Below, piece by piece: positions 24,327 through 33,434 of a DNA stretch of 64,000 nucleotides. The stretch covers positions 2,108,001 to 2,172,000 of the forward strand of contig OW818693.1 of the NCBI GenBank assembly GCA_942493335.1, given 5' to 3'. The position numbers and the translations under genes are program-made. The DNA comes from JAEWSN01 sp942493335 (lineage in GTDB: Bacteria; Bacillota; Clostridia; DSM-8532). Positions within the stretch are counted from its first letter, which is position 1. Each line of letters begins with the position of its first letter. Under the pieces are notes generated by a model. It had not been told where the DNA came from, did no database searches, and worked only from the letters and a program-made list of their open reading frames with translations.

Positions 24327-25178
24327 ATGCTGATACAGACGAATACCCTGACTCCCCGGCAATTGGATGAAGTTACGGATTTGCTTCGTGAATGTGAAAC
24401 GTACGACAACGCTTCCGCTTGCGTTCAAATGGATCATGCCCTGAATGCTGATCCCGGAACGGATTCCTGGTTCTTGTCCTATCAGGGAGGGGAATTGGCC
24501 GGATTGGCTTCCGTTTTTGCTCCTTCACTGGAGGAGGCGGAAATCTCACTCTGTGTGAAGCCTGCTCTGCGAAAAGCCGGACAAGGAATGCAGCTCCTGA
24601 CACATACCGCTGATTATCTCCACAGCCGCGGCGTCACCGTCCTTCTGCTCGTCAGCGACAGAAAGTCGGAAACCGGGTGCCGCATGGCTGCACGGGCAAG
24701 CCGGCAAATCCAGCACACCGAATACTCCATGCAGCTGGCACGCCCCTTTTCCGCTTCCATCGGAAACCGGATGTTCCTTCGGGAAGCTTCTCCGGCCGAT
24801 CTGCCGGATTTCGTGAAGATCTGCACCAGCGCCTATGGCGCGGATGACAGGGATTTCGATGCGTTCCTTCGAAACAGCCTCTCCACCAGGCACCGCAAAG
24901 GTCACATCGCCTTTTGGAATGGCCAGCCGGTCGCTTGCTGCTTCGTCGGCTATCATGGGGATTCCGTGTCCATCAATACAGTTGCCGTCCTCAGGGAAAT
25001 GCAGGGAAAAGGGCTCGGTCAAGAGTTTTTGAGCGCCATCATCCGGCAGCTGGAATCCGAAAATCCTGTCATCCAGCTGGAAGTGGACAGCACAAATGCG
25101 CCTGCATACCGACTGTATCGCAAACTCGGATTCATTGACCTCCGAGCCATCGATTACCATATATTGTTGCGGCCATAA
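24327..25178 (+). CDS. Tandem GNAT acetyltransferase
   Basis: A 283-residue protein built from two GNAT domains. The N-terminal one (residues 1-140) retains the fold (ISLCVKPALRKAGQGMQLL) with a weak acetyl-CoA loop; the C-terminal one (150-283) has the full VAVLREMQGKGLGQEFLSAI loop and ends NAPAYRLYRKLGF. The layout resembles mycothiol-synthase-like double GNATs, but the acceptor is unknown. It follows the GGDEF gene by 35 bases on the same strand; the ribosome binding site (GTGAGGATAC) is modest. Confidence 0.78.
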   Translation: MLIQTNTLTPRQLDEVTDLLRECETYDNASACVQMDHALNADPGTDSWFLSYQGGELAGLASVFAPSLEEAEISLCVKPALRKAGQGMQLLTHTADYLHSRGVTVLLLVSDRKSETGCRMAARASRQIQHTEYSMQLARPFSASIGNRMFLREASPADLPDFVKICTSAYGADDRDFDAFLRNSLSTRHRKGHIAFWNGQPVACCFVGYHGDSVSINTVAVLREMQGKGLGQEFLSAIIRQLESENPVIQLEVDSTNAPAYRLYRKLGFIDLRAIDYHILLRP

Positions 25179-25287
25179 GTATCTTCAAAAGAAGATACAT
25201 CCACCATGCTTCCACAGGTTGTTTGCAAAAATCAGTGGAAACGACCTGACACAACGTGAACAGAATGACTCTCGGAAGGAGTCAGGC

Positions 25288-25929
25288 ATGAACCGCAGTG
25301 ACGACAGGACGCGTTCGCATTACCGGCGAATTTCTCACGCCTACGACATCATGGATCGAATCCTCTTCCCGCATGAGGATCAAAATCCCCGGATCGGTCT
25401 GGCCCGAACCATTCCGAAAGGAGTGAGCCAGATCCTTGATTTCTGCTGCGGAACCTGCAGCAGTGCGATCGCCATTGCAGTTTCGCATCCGGGCGCAACC
25501 GTCATCGGCATTGATCTGACTGATGAAATGCTGCAGGTCGCTGATCTGAAGGTTCAAGAAATGAACCTCGGAAACCTTTTCACCAGGCGGCTTGATGCAA
25601 CCGCAACGGATTATGCCGATGACCGGTTCGATGTTGTCACCACTTCCCTTTCCCTTCACGAAATGGAGCTGGCCACACGACATGCGATCCTCAAGGAAAT
25701 GGCCCGCGTGCTTCGGCCGGGTGGAATAGCCTGCATCGTCGATTGGGATACGCCGGACCGACCCTTGTCCCGGCTATTCTTCAACCTCTTTCCGGCTGCC
25801 TTCGAACCTGCGGGATTCTCGCAGTTCCTGAAGATGGACTGGAAGCGGATGCTTTCACCGTACGGTCTGGTGTGGGTGGAAGAGAAGCGGTATCACTTCA
25901 CAAAACTGATCCTTGCAAGAAAAGAGTAA
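25288..25929 (+). CDS. Class I SAM-dependent methyltransferase, UbiE-like
   Basis: A 213-residue methyltransferase: SAM-binding motif ILDFCCGTCSSAIAIA, acidic end of strand 2 in GIDLTDEMLQ, motif DDRFDVVTTSLSLHEM and post-motif MARVLRPGG. N-terminal YRRISHAYDIMDRILFP is typical of the UbiE/COQ5-related group. Substrate unknown. Start 25288 follows GGAAGGAGTCAGGC. No operon partner is evident; the TetR promoter follows. Confidence 0.85.
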   Translation: MNRSDDRTRSHYRRISHAYDIMDRILFPHEDQNPRIGLARTIPKGVSQILDFCCGTCSSAIAIAVSHPGATVIGIDLTDEMLQVADLKVQEMNLGNLFTRRLDATATDYADDRFDVVTTSLSLHEMELATRHAILKEMARVLRPGGIACIVDWDTPDRPLSRLFFNLFPAAFEPAGFSQFLKMDWKRMLSPYGLVWVEEKRYHFTKLILARKE

Positions 25930-26023
25930 ATGCGAAGAAGCATACGATTTGCATTGCCTGACCGATGATCCACAAGGCAGTTCGAAGGTGCTGGGAGATT
26001 CCCCCATCTGATGAAACATCGCC

Positions 26024-26052
26024 TTGACTGATTAGTCGGTCTATGCCAAAAT
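26024..26052 (+). promoter_or_regulatory. tetR promoter with overlapping operator
   Basis: -35 TTGACT at 26024-26029 and a weak -10 CAAAAT at 26047-26052. The dyad GACTGA-TTAG-TCGGTC (26026-26041) overlaps the -35 and spacer. It closely matches the dyad upstream of the aldo/keto reductase gene at 26812-26827, so both are probably sites for the TetR protein. Confidence 0.65.
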
Positions 26053-26115
26053 AGCAAAGGAAGCAGGAAGGACTGTACCGGACTGATTTCTTGAATCCAT
26101 TGGGAGGCGAAGATC

Positions 26116-26697
26116 ATGACAGAAAAGGTAGAAAAGGCAGACAAGCAGGAGCAGATTTTCGACGCCGCCCTGAAGCTGTTCAATGAAGTCGGGTTCGAGA
26201 AGACGCCGACCGCCCTGATAGCACGGGAAGCCGGCGTCGCCGTGGGCACCCTGTTCCACCACTTTCCCACCAAGGAGGACCTTGTCAACGCTCTTTTCCT
26301 GAAGTGCAAAGGATCCTTCTACCGGCAGCTCAGCCAGGGCATGGATGGCAAGAGCAGCTTCCACGGACGGATTCAGCTCATGTTTCTTCAATCCGTCACT
26401 TGGGCTGCCGAACAGCCTCAGCAGTATCGGTTCATCATCCAATACCATCAGTCCCGTCATATCCGGGAAGGGACGCTCGAAACGGCGCGACTTCAGTTCG
26501 AGCCGCTCATCCAGCTTGTTCTGGAAGGCGTGACAGCCGATACGATCAAACCGCTCTCCGTGGATCTCCTGGCGAGCATCGCCTGGAACATCATCATGGC
26601 CGCGGCGCAGCACGTGATGGATACACCGGAATTGCTTCAAGACAACGCTTTCATGGATAGTGCCTTCCAAGTGCTCTGGGATGCCCTGCGCAGATGA
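26116..26697 (+). CDS. TetR family transcriptional regulator
   Basis: A 193-residue repressor. The helix-turn-helix is standard: IFDAALKLFNEVGFEKTPTA, then LIAREAGVAVGTLFHHFPTK. The C-terminal ligand domain is helical and unassigned. GGGAGG lies ten bases before the ATG. The shared operator argues that it represses its own gene and the downstream aldo/keto reductase, releasing them when a small ligand, perhaps a reactive carbonyl or quinone, binds. That inducer is inference. Confidence 0.88.
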   Translation: MTEKVEKADKQEQIFDAALKLFNEVGFEKTPTALIAREAGVAVGTLFHHFPTKEDLVNALFLKCKGSFYRQLSQGMDGKSSFHGRIQLMFLQSVTWAAEQPQQYRFIIQYHQSRHIREGTLETARLQFEPLIQLVLEGVTADTIKPLSVDLLASIAWNIIMAAAQHVMDTPELLQDNAFMDSAFQVLWDALRR

Positions 26698-26793
26698 CGG
26701 AGTCAGAAACATGTCTCCCGATCTCATGGAAAATGCTATGGCACCTCCTGCCCCGCTCCATATCAAACGCCTTGCAACGCCATATCAGACAAA

Positions 26794-26827
26794 ATGACAT
26801 TGTCATGTATAGACTGAGCAGTCAGTC
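26794..26827 (+). promoter_or_regulatory. Operator region of the aldo/keto reductase gene
   Basis: A perfect dyad GACTGA-GCAG-TCAGTC occupies 26812-26827. A second palindrome, ATGACA-T-TGTCAT, lies directly upstream at 26794-26806. The first matches the tetR operator in both half-sites and spacing except one base. Confidence 0.65.
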
Positions 26828-26890
26828 CAAAACACCCACTCGCGTTGGTTCAAGACAAAGTATTGGGTTAGGAAAGAAAGGAAGGAACTC

Positions 26891-28120
26891 ATGCAGTACA
26901 GGACATTGGGGAAAACCGGCGAATCCGTTTCCATTCTGGGGTATGGATGCATGCGCTATCCGCAGAAGGGCGGCCGCATTGACGAAGCCCGCACGGAACA
27001 GCAGATTCTTTCGGCCATCAAGGCCGGCGTCAATTACTTTGATACCGCCTACATCTATCATGGCGGCCGAAGCGAGGTCATTCTCGGAAACATCCTCGCG
27101 AAAGGTTATCGCGACAAGGTCCTGATCGCGGACAAGATTCCGCCCTACATGGCTTTTTCCCGTGCTGACATGGAAAAGATCCTGAACACGCAGTTGGAGC
27201 GTTTGCAGACAGACCATGTGGATTTCTATCTGGTGCACGCCCTCAGCAGTTTTGATAGCTGGCAGAAATTCCGTTCCCTCGGATTTGATGACTTTGTCCG
27301 TGACAACAAGGCCAATGGCAAGATTCGTCATATCGGCTTTTCCTGGCACGGCACCAAGGACGAGTTCAAGCGTGTGGTCGATGATTTCGACTGGGAATTC
27401 ACCCAGATCCAGTACAATTATTTGGATGAATTCTACCAGGCAGGCAAGGAAGGTCTGGAATACGCCAATGCAAAGGGATTGGGCACAGTCATCATGGAAC
27501 CGCTGCGTGGCGGCATGCTTTCCGGACGCATGCCCAAGGAAGCGCAGGAAGTCATGGCAAATGCCCCGGTCAAGCGGACGGCAGCCGACTGGGCCTTCAA
27601 CTGGGTATGGGATCACAAGGAAGTGACCCTGCTGCTGTCCGGCATGAACGAGGAAACCCACATCACCGAGAATGTCCGTCTGGCGGAAACCGCGCATCCC
27701 GGCCAGTTCAGCGATGCGGACCGCGCCGCGCTGGGTCAGGTTCGCACTGCCTTCAAGAGCAAAATGAAAGTGGACTGTACAGGTTGTGCTTATTGCATGC
27801 CCTGTCCGTTTGGCGTGGACATTCCTTCCGCTTTCGCGGACCACAATGCTTACAGCCTGTTCGGTTCGAAGCAGATCCGCTTCACCCACACACTCAATGC
27901 AAGCGGCGCAACCAGCGGAAAACCTTCACGCGCCAATCTCTGCAAGGATTGCGGCAAATGCGAGAAGAAGTGCCCGCAGCATATTCCGATTCGCGCCAAA
28001 CTGAAGGAAGCGCACAAGGATCTCTACATCACCGCGTTGACACCCGTTGTTGGCCTCCTGAACGCTTATATGGGCTTCAGGTCAAGAAAGGGTCAAAAGG
28101 CGCAGGCAAGTGCCGACTAA
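26891..28120 (+). CDS. Aldo/keto reductase with C-terminal 4Fe-4S ferredoxin domain
   Basis: A 409-residue reductase. The AKR barrel covers residues 1-290: YRTLGKTGESVSILGYGCMR, FDTAYIYHGG (catalytic D and Y), KIRHIGFSWHG. The C-terminal third has two cysteine clusters, CTGCAYCMPCPFG and CKDCGKCEKKCPQHI, that should hold iron-sulfur clusters and link the NAD(P)H site to one-electron carriers. This form (COG1453) is common in anaerobes. The catalytic lysine and histidine are visible (IADKI, LVHAL). It sits behind the TetR-type operator, implying inducible detoxification or redox use. Confidence 0.88.
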   Translation: MQYRTLGKTGESVSILGYGCMRYPQKGGRIDEARTEQQILSAIKAGVNYFDTAYIYHGGRSEVILGNILAKGYRDKVLIADKIPPYMAFSRADMEKILNTQLERLQTDHVDFYLVHALSSFDSWQKFRSLGFDDFVRDNKANGKIRHIGFSWHGTKDEFKRVVDDFDWEFTQIQYNYLDEFYQAGKEGLEYANAKGLGTVIMEPLRGGMLSGRMPKEAQEVMANAPVKRTAADWAFNWVWDHKEVTLLLSGMNEETHITENVRLAETAHPGQFSDADRAALGQVRTAFKSKMKVDCTGCAYCMPCPFGVDIPSAFADHNAYSLFGSKQIRFTHTLNASGATSGKPSRANLCKDCGKCEKKCPQHIPIRAKLKEAHKDLYITALTPVVGLLNAYMGFRSRKGQKAQASAD

Positions 28121-28134
28121 GCCCGGTTCATGAC

Positions 28135-28168
28135 GGGCGGGCATACCACAATCCCGGCATGCCCGCCC
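28135..28168. terminator. Hairpin between convergent reductase and histidine kinase genes
   Basis: Perfect 10-bp arms GGGCGGGCAT (28135-28144) and ATGCCCGCCC (28159-28168). No T-tract follows on either strand, so it may be a bidirectional 3' end stabiliser or a weak terminator. Confidence 0.5.
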
Positions 28169-28173
28169 GATTC

Positions 28174-28270
28174 GGAGTGTAAACTGGATGGAATCCGGCG
28201 TGGGGAACGCTATGGGAGCCCAGATGGAAAATAAGGAGTGAAAACCGGACGAAATCCGGCGTGGGAAATG
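28174..28270. repeat. 61-bp spaced imperfect direct repeat
   Basis: About 34 bases starting at 28174 recur from 28235 with roughly five mismatches, including the shared core AATCCGGCGTGGG. The second copy ends at the stop of the histidine kinase gene. No coding function seen. Confidence 0.6.
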
Positions 28271-28271
28271 G

Positions 28272-29915
28272 TCAACCCGGTTCCCAATCCAGAATGCAGG
28301 TGAAGGAAAAGCAACTCCCTTTCCCTTCTTTGCTGTCACAGACAATTTGACCGGACATCAACCGCACCAGACTACCCGCAATGGAAAGCCCCAGCCCTGT
28401 CCCACCATACCGTCGGGTATTGGAGGCATCCACCTGACTGAAAGGGATGAACAGAGCGTCCTGCTTGTCCGCTGGAATGCCCATGCCGGTATCCCGAACC
28501 CGGAATTGCAGGCTGACCTGCTGCGGATCATCCAACGGCAGCCGTACGACAGATACGTCGATAGCTCCCTTTTCCGTGTATTTCACTGCGTTTCCAATCA
28601 GATTGGCCAACACCTGCTTCAATCTGAACGGGTCCCCCCTCAGTTCGTCCGGTACATCATCGCCGACATGCAGCGTCAAAATCAACCCCTTTTTCACGGA
28701 TGTCAGTTGGAAGACCTCCATCGTTTCCTCGAGCATCTTTCTTAGCCTGAATGGTGTATGTTCCAACTGAAGCATGCCGGCCTCGATCTTGCTGTGATCA
28801 AGAATATCGTTGATGACGCGAAGAAGCGCTTCCGAAGATTTCAGGGAGATATCCAGCAGATTCCGTTGCTCCTCCGTCAGCGATGTCATCTCCAGCAACT
28901 GCATCATGCCCATGAAGCCGTTCATGGGGGTCCGCATCTCGTGGCTCATGTTGGCGAGAAACTGGCTTTTGGCTGCATTGGCCGCCACCGCCTCCTCACG
29001 GGATCGAATAAGGGCGTCTTCGGTTTCCTTCTGGACTGTTATGTCCTGAATGACGCCAAGCGCCTTGATGGGTCTGCCTGACGCATCCGACTCCAGAATG
29101 GCGATGGAGCGAATCGTACGCAAACAGCCATCCTTTTCCCGGATGATGTGGAAGATCTCGTCATATGGCTTTTCCCCTCCGATAAACTGCTTCAAGGCAA
29201 GATTCATCCTTGGTCGCTCTTCCCGCACGACCAGCCCCTGGGCTTTATCAAGCGCCAGGTTATGGCCGATCTGCTCGATTCCGTATATCTTGAACGCTTC
29301 ATCCGAGGCCCATAAAGTCATGGAAACAAGATCCAGATCCCAGTTCCCGACATGTGAGATGGCCTGCGAGCGGTTCATCCTGTCCTCACTGTTGCTCAAC
29401 GCAAAAGTGGCTTGCTTGCTCTCTGAAATATCCTGTACGAAGGTCAGGAAATATGCGGACTCACCCGCCTTGTTTCGGATCAGGGAGGTGGAAAGATTGC
29501 ACCAGAGGTACGTTCCATCCTTGCATACATAACGCTTTTCAATGTTGATTTCCGCCTTTTTCCCTTCCACCAGATCCTGAGCTCCCTTGAAGCTGGTATC
29601 CTGATCATCCGGGTGTGTGATGCTGAAGATGGAGACGCCCTCCAACTCTTCGGGACGGTAACCGAGAAGCCCGCCAAACTTATGATTCACCCGCAGGAAT
29701 CGGCCGTCCAGCGACACATGGCAGATGCCGATCGATGCATGATCAAAGGTGCGCCAAAAACTGTCCTCCAGATCGGTGGCATATTCCAGCAGCGCGGCAG
29801 TATCCAGGTCTCTTGGAATGGACAGCAATGGGTGCTTCCGACGTTCTTCAGAATTCGGAGCCTCTAAGTAAGTTTGCGCCAAGGAGGAAAGGTACGGATT
29901 ATCGGTTGCATTCAT
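28272..29915 (-). CDS. PAS-PAS sensor histidine kinase
   Basis: A 547-residue kinase with no membrane segments, so a cytoplasmic sensor. Two PAS domains follow a short N-terminus (FDHASIGICHVSLDGRFLRV near 55; GNWDLDLVSMTLWASDEAF near 190), each with a PAC segment. The phosphoacceptor histidine is in NMSHEMRTPMNG near residue 327; the ATPase boxes are IGNAVKYTEKG (N), DTGMGIP (G1) and YGGTGLGLSI (G2). No receiver domain or response regulator gene is adjacent, so it is an orphan whose partner is elsewhere. AGGAG precedes the ATG. Confidence 0.88.
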   Translation of the reverse strand: MNATDNPYLSSLAQTYLEAPNSEERRKHPLLSIPRDLDTAALLEYATDLEDSFWRTFDHASIGICHVSLDGRFLRVNHKFGGLLGYRPEELEGVSIFSITHPDDQDTSFKGAQDLVEGKKAEINIEKRYVCKDGTYLWCNLSTSLIRNKAGESAYFLTFVQDISESKQATFALSNSEDRMNRSQAISHVGNWDLDLVSMTLWASDEAFKIYGIEQIGHNLALDKAQGLVVREERPRMNLALKQFIGGEKPYDEIFHIIREKDGCLRTIRSIAILESDASGRPIKALGVIQDITVQKETEDALIRSREEAVAANAAKSQFLANMSHEMRTPMNGFMGMMQLLEMTSLTEEQRNLLDISLKSSEALLRVINDILDHSKIEAGMLQLEHTPFRLRKMLEETMEVFQLTSVKKGLILTLHVGDDVPDELRGDPFRLKQVLANLIGNAVKYTEKGAIDVSVVRLPLDDPQQVSLQFRVRDTGMGIPADKQDALFIPFSQVDASNTRRYGGTGLGLSIAGSLVRLMSGQIVCDSKEGKGSCFSFTCILDWEPG

Positions 29916-30286
29916 CCACCATCTCCTCTCTCCCCTTTACACCGGCGGTAAGGTTAATCACAGGCAAGTTGGCCATTCCCGACATTTTCGTTATCAGGAA
30001 GAAATGGTAGGAATCGATTGATTTATTCCCTGCCCGCTTGCACATGACACATTGCCTTGAAAATATCGGACAGCATAGTGGCCCCTGCACCCGAAGAATC
30101 ACACGGAGTCCCACGCGCATACGGGCTGACGAGGGCCGTACGCCTGTAGTATACTGGTCACCAGAGATGCCTTCAATGCATTCGTGACAGGTATGAATCA
30201 ATCGGGAATGGCATGCCAGAATCAGAACGCGATCAAAGACATCCGTGAGGCATCACGCCATCCTGATCGGCCGGGAAGGAAAGCCC
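29916..30286. other. Divergent intergenic region, 371 bp
   Basis: No gene is supported. It holds the start regions of the histidine kinase (minus) and the DUF89 gene (plus). A -10-like TATACT at 30140-30145 is followed at once by the palindrome CTGGT-C-ACCAG (30144-30154), a possible operator for the DUF89 gene. No convincing -35 is present. Confidence 0.4.
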
Positions 30287-31162
30287 ATGAGACTGGATAC
30301 AAACTGCATACCATGCAACATCAACCAGGCAATCCGGATTTCCGATATGCTGAAACTGGACGCTTCCACCCGTGAAGCAATGATGCGTGAACTTCTCACA
30401 AGTCTGGCCACCGTAGATTATGCCAAATGCAATCCAGAAGTGATGGCCAGCACCTGGGACATTATCGTGCGCCACACCGGAAACCCGGATCCATATAAGG
30501 AAATCAAGATACGTTACAATCAGGAATTGGCCGCCTTGCTGCCCGAACTCACCTTTATGGTGGAGCAATCCGCCGATCCGTTTGAAACCGCCTTGAAAAT
30601 CGCCATCGCCGGGAACCTTGTGGACTTTGCCGCACAACACCCTTTTAGTCTGGAACAACTCAAAATGCAAATGATCGAAATCGAGCAAACTCCCTTTGGC
30701 GCTGATCATTCAGCACAACTCCGCGCCCGGCTCGCTGCGGCTCACACCCTGCTCTATCTTGGGGACAACTGCGGTGAAATTGTAATGGACAAACTGTTCA
30801 TCCAAGTGCTCAAACGCATGAATCCAGACATAAAAGCGCAATTCGGCGTCCGCGGAAAGGCCATCGTCGACGATGTGACAGTGGAGGATGCGGTCCAAGT
30901 CGGCATGTCCGATGTTGCCGACATTCTCCCGAACGGGGACAATTCCCTTGGAACCGTTCTCCCTCGCACATCCCACGCTTTCCAGGCAGCATATGCCAAA
31001 GCGGATGTCGTGATCGCGAAAGGTCAAGGGAATTACGAGAGTCTGAGCGAATCCGGAAAGCCAGGCGTTTTCCATCTGTTTCTGGCAAAATGTGAACCGG
31101 TTGCGAGATCACTGGGCATTGAACGTCTTTCCATCGTCTGCATCGAAAATCATGGCGGCTGA
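30287..31162 (+). CDS. DUF89/ARMT1-like metal-dependent phosphatase
   Basis: A 291-residue protein of the DUF89 family. The N-terminal MRLDTNCIPC gives the CxxC of bacterial members; LYLGDNCGEIVMDK holds the metal-binding D and N; KAIVDDVTVEDA and VVIAKGQGNYESL complete the family signature. DUF89 proteins remove phosphate from damaged or surplus phosphometabolites such as fructose-1-phosphate and related sugars. Start 30287 follows GGGAAGGAAAG. The PhzF-like gene follows within 60 bases on the same strand. Confidence 0.85.
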   Translation: MRLDTNCIPCNINQAIRISDMLKLDASTREAMMRELLTSLATVDYAKCNPEVMASTWDIIVRHTGNPDPYKEIKIRYNQELAALLPELTFMVEQSADPFETALKIAIAGNLVDFAAQHPFSLEQLKMQMIEIEQTPFGADHSAQLRARLAAAHTLLYLGDNCGEIVMDKLFIQVLKRMNPDIKAQFGVRGKAIVDDVTVEDAVQVGMSDVADILPNGDNSLGTVLPRTSHAFQAAYAKADVVIAKGQGNYESLSESGKPGVFHLFLAKCEPVARSLGIERLSIVCIENHGG

Positions 31163-31220
31163 TCTGCTGACTGTACGGCGTTCTTGCAGGCCGGAACAGC
31201 ACTGGAGGGAGGACGGCAAC

Positions 31221-32147
31221 ATGGTCGAAGTTTTTCTTGTAAATGCCTTTACGGAGGATCTCGGGTGCGGAAACCCGGCAGGCGTCGTCCTGCACGATGG
31301 ATCCCTATCGGATGATCTCATGCAACGGATTGCGTTGGATCTGGGAAAATCAGAGACAGCCTTCATCACACGTTCGGATCAAGCGGCGCCATCAGAAGAC
31401 AAGGGTACGGGATCCTTCCGGATACGCTGGTTCACGCCGGTTCGGGAGATGCCGCTCTGCGGACACGCGACATTGGCGGCCTCGCATGTCCTCTTTGGCC
31501 GTGACCCCTTATGCAATGCTCTTTCGTTCCGGCATGCCGCGGGCACCATCCTTGCCGTTCAATCGGAAGACGGTTCCATCCGGATGTCCTTCCCGCTGGA
31601 CCCTTACGATGAAGTTACCATCCCGGCTGAGTTGCCCGCGTTCTTCGGCCTGAATGGCGCACTAGCCTGCATCAAGGGCCATTCAACCGGGAAAGTGGTC
31701 TTGATTGTGGATTCTGCTGTCCGAATCCGGGATATCATGCCCGACTTCGCCGGTCTGCGCGCCTATTCCAGGTTCTGTACCAATGGAATCGGAATTTCGC
31801 AGGCATGCGGATCGGGAACAACAGAAGGCGAAGACCATGCCCCTATCCGCAACGCAAGAACCCGGGCTGCTGAAGAAGAGGATGGGGACAACCCTCCCGA
31901 AATCCTTCCCCGACCCGATTTCATCTCCCGTTATTTCAATCCGTGGGCAGGTGTAGATGAAGATCCCGTCACCGGTTCCGTACATACGGTCCTCGCAGGC
32001 TATTGGGGTGCGAAACTTGGCAAATCAATGCTCCTCGCCCTTCAGGATTCCCACCGCCCCGGCTTCCTGTCCCTGGAGCTTGCAAGTGAACAGGTCTTCA
32101 TCGGTGGAAAAGCCAGAATCGTTCTGATGGGTCAGCTTGCCAACTGA
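31221..32147 (+). CDS. PhzF family isomerase-like protein
   Basis: A 308-residue protein with two mirrored PhzF halves: VFLVNAFTEDLGCGNPAGVV, the catalytic glutamate in KSETAFIT, FTPVREMPLCGHATLAASHV, and the C-terminal AGVDEDPVTGSVHTVLAGYW. The family isomerises metabolites such as dihydro-hydroxyanthranilate; most members have unknown substrates. A charged insertion of about 30 residues (around RTRAAEEEDGD) interrupts the second half just before ISRYFNPWAG and is unusual. GGAGGGAGGA precedes the start at 31221. Confidence 0.85.
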   Translation: MVEVFLVNAFTEDLGCGNPAGVVLHDGSLSDDLMQRIALDLGKSETAFITRSDQAAPSEDKGTGSFRIRWFTPVREMPLCGHATLAASHVLFGRDPLCNALSFRHAAGTILAVQSEDGSIRMSFPLDPYDEVTIPAELPAFFGLNGALACIKGHSTGKVVLIVDSAVRIRDIMPDFAGLRAYSRFCTNGIGISQACGSGTTEGEDHAPIRNARTRAAEEEDGDNPPEILPRPDFISRYFNPWAGVDEDPVTGSVHTVLAGYWGAKLGKSMLLALQDSHRPGFLSLELASEQVFIGGKARIVLMGQLAN

Positions 32148-32241
32148 AACCTCCGAGGACTACGGGCCATAAAGTGTAATACACATTATCTGAACATAAT
32201 GAAACACACATACCCGAACATCAGGAAGGAGGTTCTTGTCC

Positions 32242-32772
32242 ATGAATGCGACGACACAAGCGTCCGTCGTCCAAAAACGCATTTTCATTATCGGAATTGT
32301 CGCAAGCGGGAAAACCACCCTGGCACGACAACTTTCGGAAATGCTGGGACTCCCCCACGTCGAACTGGACAATGTTGTTCACGAGAAAATCGGACTGGAA
32401 CGGAAAAGACGGACGCCGGAACAGATTCAGGAAGTCATCTCCAGCATGGACGCTGCCGGCTGCTGGATCATGGAAGGCGTGTACCGGGCATCCTACCATA
32501 GTATCCTTGATCTGGCGGATCAGGTGGTCTTGCTCGACCCGCCTCTCTTGACAAGATATATCCGCATCCTCGGGCGGTATATCCGACAAAAACTCGGGAA
32601 GGAACCCTGTGAATACCGTTCCGATTTCCACATGCTGCGGATGATGTTCAAATGGACAAGCAACTTCGAACGAAACCGCCCGGAATTTGAGCGGATTCTG
32701 TCTGCATACATGCCGAAGCTTCTTCGATTTTCCGACAACCGAAAAGCGCTTTCCGCTCTTCAGGTGCAATAA
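32242..32772 (+). CDS. P-loop nucleotide kinase-like protein (topology modulation type)
   Basis: A 176-residue protein with an N-terminal P-loop, IIGIVASGKTTLARQL, then LPHVELDNVVHE and WIMEGVYRASYH, which match small adenylate-kinase-like proteins annotated as topology modulation proteins. The C-terminal helix region has FERNRPEFERIL. Substrate unknown. AAGGAGG lies nine bases before ATG 32242; a TTG at 32236 is too close. The HD gene follows by 14 bases, so they form an operon. Confidence 0.78.
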   Translation: MNATTQASVVQKRIFIIGIVASGKTTLARQLSEMLGLPHVELDNVVHEKIGLERKRRTPEQIQEVISSMDAAGCWIMEGVYRASYHSILDLADQVVLLDPPLLTRYIRILGRYIRQKLGKEPCEYRSDFHMLRMMFKWTSNFERNRPEFERILSAYMPKLLRFSDNRKALSALQVQ

Positions 32773-32786
32773 CAGGAGGACACAAC

Positions 32787-33377
32787 ATGCGCATCCCAAA
32801 TCTTGAAATGGCCGAGCACCTGATAAAGGAAGCATCCAGGCTGAACCCCGGGGAATGGGTCCGGCACAGCCGGGTAGCCGGAAATACCGCGTTCGCCATT
32901 GCATCCAGGTGTGAAGGCATGGATCCGGAAGCCGCACGCATTCTGGGCTTATTGCACGACATCGGCCGCCGCTTTGGTCCGTCGGATTTGCGTCATGTCC
33001 TTCTCGGGCATCGGTTCATGACAGAACTGGGTTTTCCCGATTCGGCGCGCATCTGCCTCACCCATTCCTTTCCGCATCAGCAACTTGGAGCCTACAACGG
33101 ATCCAATGATTGTTCCGACCCTGAATCCGCGCTCTTGCGGCAAACGCTCTCCAACATCGCATATGATGAATATGATCGGCTTATCCAGCTCTGTGATGCA
33201 CTCTCTCTTCCCGATGGACCCTGCACCATTGAAAAGCGCCTGGTGGATGTGGTTCTGCGTCACGGGTTCAACGACTTCACCGTGGAGAAATGGCGGGCTT
33301 TCCTTGAGTGCAAGAAACACTTTGAAGCGCGCATGCAGTGCGGATTGTACGATGTATTCGATCATCTCCAGATTTGA
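32787..33377 (+). CDS. HD domain phosphohydrolase
   Basis: A 196-residue HD-superfamily protein: first histidine in EWVRHSRVAGN, the HD pair in LGLLHDIGRRFG, further ligand in LLGHRFMTELG and a late aspartate in LIQLCDALSLP. Such proteins hydrolyse nucleotides or other phosphoesters. Second gene after the P-loop kinase; ribosome binding site AGGAGGACACAAC. Confidence 0.82.
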   Translation: MRIPNLEMAEHLIKEASRLNPGEWVRHSRVAGNTAFAIASRCEGMDPEAARILGLLHDIGRRFGPSDLRHVLLGHRFMTELGFPDSARICLTHSFPHQQLGAYNGSNDCSDPESALLRQTLSNIAYDEYDRLIQLCDALSLPDGPCTIEKRLVDVVLRHGFNDFTVEKWRAFLECKKHFEARMQCGLYDVFDHLQI

Positions 33378-33434
33378 GTGGGCTATGCCAGAAGTTGTCA
33401 GATAAGTGAAAAATGGCTTGATGAAGTTGGCGCC

